A stretch of 64,000 bases of DNA, from positions 106,308-170,307 of the forward strand of contig JAXMOG010000008.1 of assembly GCA_034670065.1 (NCBI GenBank), read 5' to 3'. This document shows positions 61,145 through 64,000 of the stretch, in pieces. Positions within the stretch are counted from its first letter, which is position 1; each line of letters begins with the position of its first letter. The position numbers and the translations under genes are program-made. The stretch is from Mesobacterium_A sp034670065 (GTDB lineage Bacteria; Pseudomonadota; Alphaproteobacteria; Rhodobacterales; Rhodobacteraceae). A model generated the notes under the pieces. The model made no database searches. It had not been told where the DNA came from and saw only the letters and a program-made list of their open reading frames with translations.

Positions 61145-61912
61145 CTAGCTGCGCGAAAACAGGTCATCCACGCTGGGTTCAACATCTGTCAAAATCGTAT
61201 CCGGCAGACCAATCAGCAACAATGGGCACGGGTTGCCCACACCGCGACGGACGCGTGTTTCCAACTTGGACCAATGCGTTGTTGCCTGTCCGAACTTGTC
61301 GGCCACGAATTTATTGGCAAAGGCTTCGGCGTAAGGAACCCCGCGCACAGTTTGCGCTTCGATCGCTTTGCGTTGACTGGCCGTCCGGGCACTGATGCCC
61401 AAACGGTCAAGATCGGCCTCAGACTCCAACCCATTTTCAGAAAGCCATGACGCACAGCGGGGCAACAGCGCATCTTGAAGAGTTTTGCCGCGGGTCACGA
61501 TGACGCCCACCGAAATTGCCGAAAGGCCATGTAGGCGCTGAAAATTCTCAAGGTCCCGATCAAAGAACGGATCCTTGTTGTTCCACTCAATCTCTAACGC
61601 CAACGTTCCGTTGCGGCCAAATCGAACATGATCGACTTCGTGACTGATGCCTTCCCGCTCAATCCCGTCAACAATGGTTTGAACGTGAAACTTATGCTTT
61701 TGCCAACGTAGGTCTGTCAGCGCATGGCGCAAACGCTGGGTCTGCCCGCTTTCGCCGCCGCCGCCTCCGATCAGCTCAGAGACGGCGATGGTAAATCCAG
61801 AAAACGCGGCAACCAGCTCTTCCAGTTCAGCCGCAAAGTCATGCGACAGGATCGCATCCGCATGGTTGCTGGTCAGGACATCAAATCCCCGATCCTGCAA
61901 CCGATGCAGCAT
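61145..61912 (-). CDS. BglII/BstYI-family type II restriction endonuclease
   Basis: A 255-residue protein of the BglII-like PD-(D/E)XK group. The active-site region reads SHEVDHVRFGRNGTLALEIEW with candidate metal ligands Asp94, Glu107 and Glu109, followed by NNKDPFFDRDLENFQRLH. Known relatives cut AGATCT or RGATCY; the site here is not readable. Its ATG overlaps the aspS stop as TGATG, so it is probably translated as an extension of the aspS mRNA. It faces the MT-A70 methylase gene. All visible active-site residues are present, so it looks functional. Confidence 0.82.
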   Translation of the reverse strand: MLHRLQDRGFDVLTSNHADAILSHDFAAELEELVAAFSGFTIAVSELIGGGGGESGQTQRLRHALTDLRWQKHKFHVQTIVDGIEREGISHEVDHVRFGRNGTLALEIEWNNKDPFFDRDLENFQRLHGLSAISVGVIVTRGKTLQDALLPRCASWLSENGLESEADLDRLGISARTASQRKAIEAQTVRGVPYAEAFANKFVADKFGQATTHWSKLETRVRRGVGNPCPLLLIGLPDTILTDVEPSVDDLFSRS

Positions 61913-63696
61913 CAGCTATCCTCCGGGATCACACGCAGGCGCAGCTCCATAAGCTGATCGCTGGTTGGATCGCTGGGCGCGTTCATCATCAGGTCTTCTG
62001 CGCGTTGGTTCATTGGGAACATGATGACTTCGCGGATGTTCTGTTCATCCGCCAGCAGCATCACAATCCGGTCGATCCCGGCGGCACAGCCCCCGTGTGG
62101 TGGTGCACCATAGTGGAACGCCTGAAAAAGTGCGCCAAAGCGGTTCTTGACCTCTGCTTCATCGTAACCAGCGATTTCGAACGCCTTCAGCATCACTTCT
62201 GGCTTGTGGTTCCGGATGGCGCCAGAAACCAGCTCATAGCCGTTACAGGCCAGATCGTATTGATAACCTTTGACCGCCAGCGGATCACCATTCAGCGCGT
62301 CCATTCCGCCTTGTGGCATAGAGAACGGGTTATGCTCAAAGTCGATCGCACCGGTTTCTTCGTCCTTCTCATAGATCGGGAAATCCACGATCCAGGCAAA
62401 GGCAAAACGGTTTTCATCGGTCAGTTTCAGCTCAGCGCCGATCACGTCGCGCGCTTTACCGGCCACACGCTCAAAGCTGGATGGCTTACCACCCAAGAAG
62501 AACGCGGCATCGCCAACGCTAAGACCCAGCTGTTGGCGGATCGCTTCGGTGCGTTCCGGGCCGATATTCTTGGCCAGCGGGCCTGCGGCCTCTGTCTCGC
62601 CGTCTTTGTCGCGCCAGAAGATATACCCCATCCCCGGCAGGCCCTCTTTCTGGGCAAAGGCGTTCATACGGTCACAGAACTTGCGGCTGCCACCTGTTGG
62701 CGCAGGAATCGCGCGGATTTCGTTGCCTTCATGTTCCAACAGCTTGGCAAAGATCGCAAAGCCAGAGCCGCGGAAATGTTCGGATACATCCTGCATCACA
62801 AGCGGGTTGCGCAGGTCAGGCTTGTCTGTTCCGTATTTCAGTGCGGCCTCGGCATAAGGGATCTGCGGCCAGCTGGCCGGATCATCCACTTTGCGCCCGC
62901 CGCCAAACTCTTCGAAAACACCCGCAATCACCGGGCTGATCGTATCGAACACGTCCTGCTGGGTGACAAAGGACATTTCCAAGTCCAACTGGTAGAAATC
63001 TGTCGGCGACCGGTCTGCGCGTGGATCCTCATCTCGGAAACATGGCGCGATCTGGAAATACTTGTCAAAGCCCGACACCATGATCAGCTGCTTGAACTGC
63101 TGAGGAGCCTGCGGCAAAGCATAGAACTTGCCCGGATGCAGGCGCGATGGCACCAAGAAGTCGCGCGCGCCCTCGGGCGACGACGCGGTAATGATGGGCG
63201 TCTGGTATTCGCGGAAATCCGCATCCCACATCCGACGACGCATAGAGGCCACAACATCCGACCGCAGGGTCATGTTGGACTGCATCGCATCACGGCGCAG
63301 GTCAAGATAGCGGTGACGCAGGCGGGTTTCTTCGGGATACTCCTGATCGCCAAAGACGATCAGCGGCAGCTCTTCAGACGCGCCCAGCACTTCCAAATCA
63401 CGGACGAAGACTTCCACTTCGCCTGTCGGCAGCTTGGAATTCACCAGTGCCTCATCACGCGCTTTGACGTTGCCATCAATCCGGATGCACCATTCGCTGC
63501 GCACTTTTTCGGCTTCGGCAAACACCGGGCTGTCCGGATCGCAAAGAACCTGAGTGATGCCATAATGGTCACGCAGATCTATGAACAAAATGCCCCCATG
63601 GTCGCGGATGCGGTGTACCCACCCGGATAGGCGAACGTTTTCGCCAACATTTGATTTGGTAAGGTCGGCGCAGGTGTGACTACGATAGGCGTGCAT
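61912..63696 (-). CDS. aspS: Aspartyl-tRNA synthetase
   Basis: A 594-residue class II synthetase, bacterial type: N-terminal OB anticodon-binding domain (RLSGWVHRIRDHGGILFIDLRDHYG), motif 2 in FQIAPCFRDEDPRADR, a bacterial GAD insertion domain, and motif 3 in GIDRIVMLL. In alphaproteobacteria lacking AsnRS it may also charge tRNA-Asn (non-discriminating). ATG at 63696 has an AGAGGACA ribosome binding site. Its stop codon overlaps the start of the endonuclease gene. Confidence 0.97.
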   Translation of the reverse strand: MHAYRSHTCADLTKSNVGENVRLSGWVHRIRDHGGILFIDLRDHYGITQVLCDPDSPVFAEAEKVRSEWCIRIDGNVKARDEALVNSKLPTGEVEVFVRDLEVLGASEELPLIVFGDQEYPEETRLRHRYLDLRRDAMQSNMTLRSDVVASMRRRMWDADFREYQTPIITASSPEGARDFLVPSRLHPGKFYALPQAPQQFKQLIMVSGFDKYFQIAPCFRDEDPRADRSPTDFYQLDLEMSFVTQQDVFDTISPVIAGVFEEFGGGRKVDDPASWPQIPYAEAALKYGTDKPDLRNPLVMQDVSEHFRGSGFAIFAKLLEHEGNEIRAIPAPTGGSRKFCDRMNAFAQKEGLPGMGYIFWRDKDGETEAAGPLAKNIGPERTEAIRQQLGLSVGDAAFFLGGKPSSFERVAGKARDVIGAELKLTDENRFAFAWIVDFPIYEKDEETGAIDFEHNPFSMPQGGMDALNGDPLAVKGYQYDLACNGYELVSGAIRNHKPEVMLKAFEIAGYDEAEVKNRFGALFQAFHYGAPPHGGCAAGIDRIVMLLADEQNIREVIMFPMNQRAEDLMMNAPSDPTSDQLMELRLRVIPEDS

Positions 63697-63886
63697 TGTC
63701 CTCTGTCCCTTCAATGAGCGGGAAATTCAGCCGCCGATACACCGCCCTATGGCCCGGAAGTCAAGGGAACAGGCTCTTATTTGCCCATTAATGCACTTTC
63801 CTTACCGCGCCCAATTTCCCATTTGCAGCATGGTGCAAAGACTTTTGTCCGGAATCCAGCCCCTGCGGCTGACCTAGGGTCAGGAC

Positions 63887-64000
63887 TCATAGCCAATAAA
63901 TGACGGTTGCGGCGAGGGCGATGGCCGAGAGGAAGACCTTTGGGCATCTGTCATATCGGGTTGCCACTCGCCGCCAATCCTTGAGCCTGCCGAACATGAT
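63887..64000 (-). mobile_element. IS5-family transposase, C-terminal end (runs off the right edge)
   Basis: The last 37 residues of a transposase, MFGRLKDWRRVATRYDRC ... LSAIALAATVIYWL, are visible. The sequence is typical of the IS5/IS427-like (ORF B) C-terminus, containing the conserved end of the DDE domain. The element's right terminal repeat should lie between 63861 and 63887 but cannot be delimited without a full copy. It lies 190 bases upstream of aspS. Confidence 0.85.

Noticed and set aside
62005..63630. 541-codon forward frame opposite aspS
   Set aside because: Shadow of the long GC-rich aspS frame; no domain pattern.
60278..63886. A complete mobile defence island around the R-M pair
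   Set aside because: No integrase, tRNA, direct repeats or further defence genes flank the pair; housekeeping genes adjoin both sides. The IS5 fragment lies beyond aspS.
1..64000. CRISPR arrays, tRNA or rRNA genes
   Set aside because: No regular direct repeats with spacers, and no tRNA or rRNA signatures were recognised on either strand.

Overview
The window is chromosomal DNA of an alphaproteobacterium, most likely a marine member of the Rhodobacterales (Roseobacter group). The evidence is a MipZ division-positioning ATPase, a zf-CHCC zinc-finger protein, an F0 ATP synthase cluster with separate b and b' subunits and no F1 genes beside it, an ffh / chorismate mutase / rpsP / rimM / trmD / rplS / rpmE block, a spermidine/putrescine-type ABC operon, and frequent GTG or TTG starts. 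The assignment rests on gene content and protein resemblance; no rRNA, tRNA or CRISPR array was seen.

Layout. 1-3.5 kb: the 5' part of a sulfotransferase gene diverging from a GT14-type glycosyltransferase, then a HIT protein, an ABC ATPase and a 59-residue zf-CHCC gene. 3.8-16.3 kb: housekeeping genes (polA, a MarR regulator, nitrilase-fold amidase, grxC, comF, methyltransferase, hemH, SDR, leuA with a leucine-rich leader peptide and hairpin, yjdM, a VOC protein, a hydroxyacid dehydrogenase, an SH3 protein). 16.8-22.1 kb: a four-gene polyamine-type ABC importer whose two permeases both carry large extra segments. 22.3-25 kb: atpI-B-E-b'-b, ending in a strong terminator. 25.2-28 kb: an ArsR regulator, a LysR/EamA pair and a small secreted protein. 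28.4-36.9 kb: a translation block, ffh, four tandem coupled GNAT genes, chorismate mutase, rpsP, a 51-residue membrane protein, rimM, an unknown 391-residue membrane protein, trmD, rplS and rpmE. 36.9-42.2 kb: an RTX/DUF4214 exoprotein, mipZ and an SGNH-like modular protein. 42.4-47 kb: alkB, mutY, a DUF721 gene, a DsbA-like gene and a CoA-transferase gene. 47-50.3 kb: ureide (purine) catabolism. 50.4-60.3 kb: smpB, sseA, an aromatic aminotransferase, an NAD-salvage cluster (pncA, tfoX-like, pncB), an Hsp70-like gene, trhO, recO, pgsA, moaD and moaE. 60.4-61.9 kb: a candidate type II restriction-modification pair, an MT-A70 methyltransferase facing a BglII-like endonuclease whose start codon overlaps the aspS stop codon. 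63.9 kb to the edge: the end of an IS5-type transposase.

How the genes work together. The ureide genes cover the steps from 5-hydroxyisourate to ureidoglycolate breakdown; the urate-oxidising enzyme is not in the window. pncA and pncB perform successive steps of the Preiss-Handler NAD route. moaD and moaE form molybdopterin synthase. The rpsP-rpmE block gathers two ribosomal proteins with ribosome and tRNA maturation factors, and the upstream GNAT chain is coupled by start/stop overlaps. The most notable accessory features are the restriction-modification pair, the leu attenuator, the GNAT array, the hydroxyacid dehydrogenase that lacks its usual catalytic His, and the unknown genes inside the ribosomal block.
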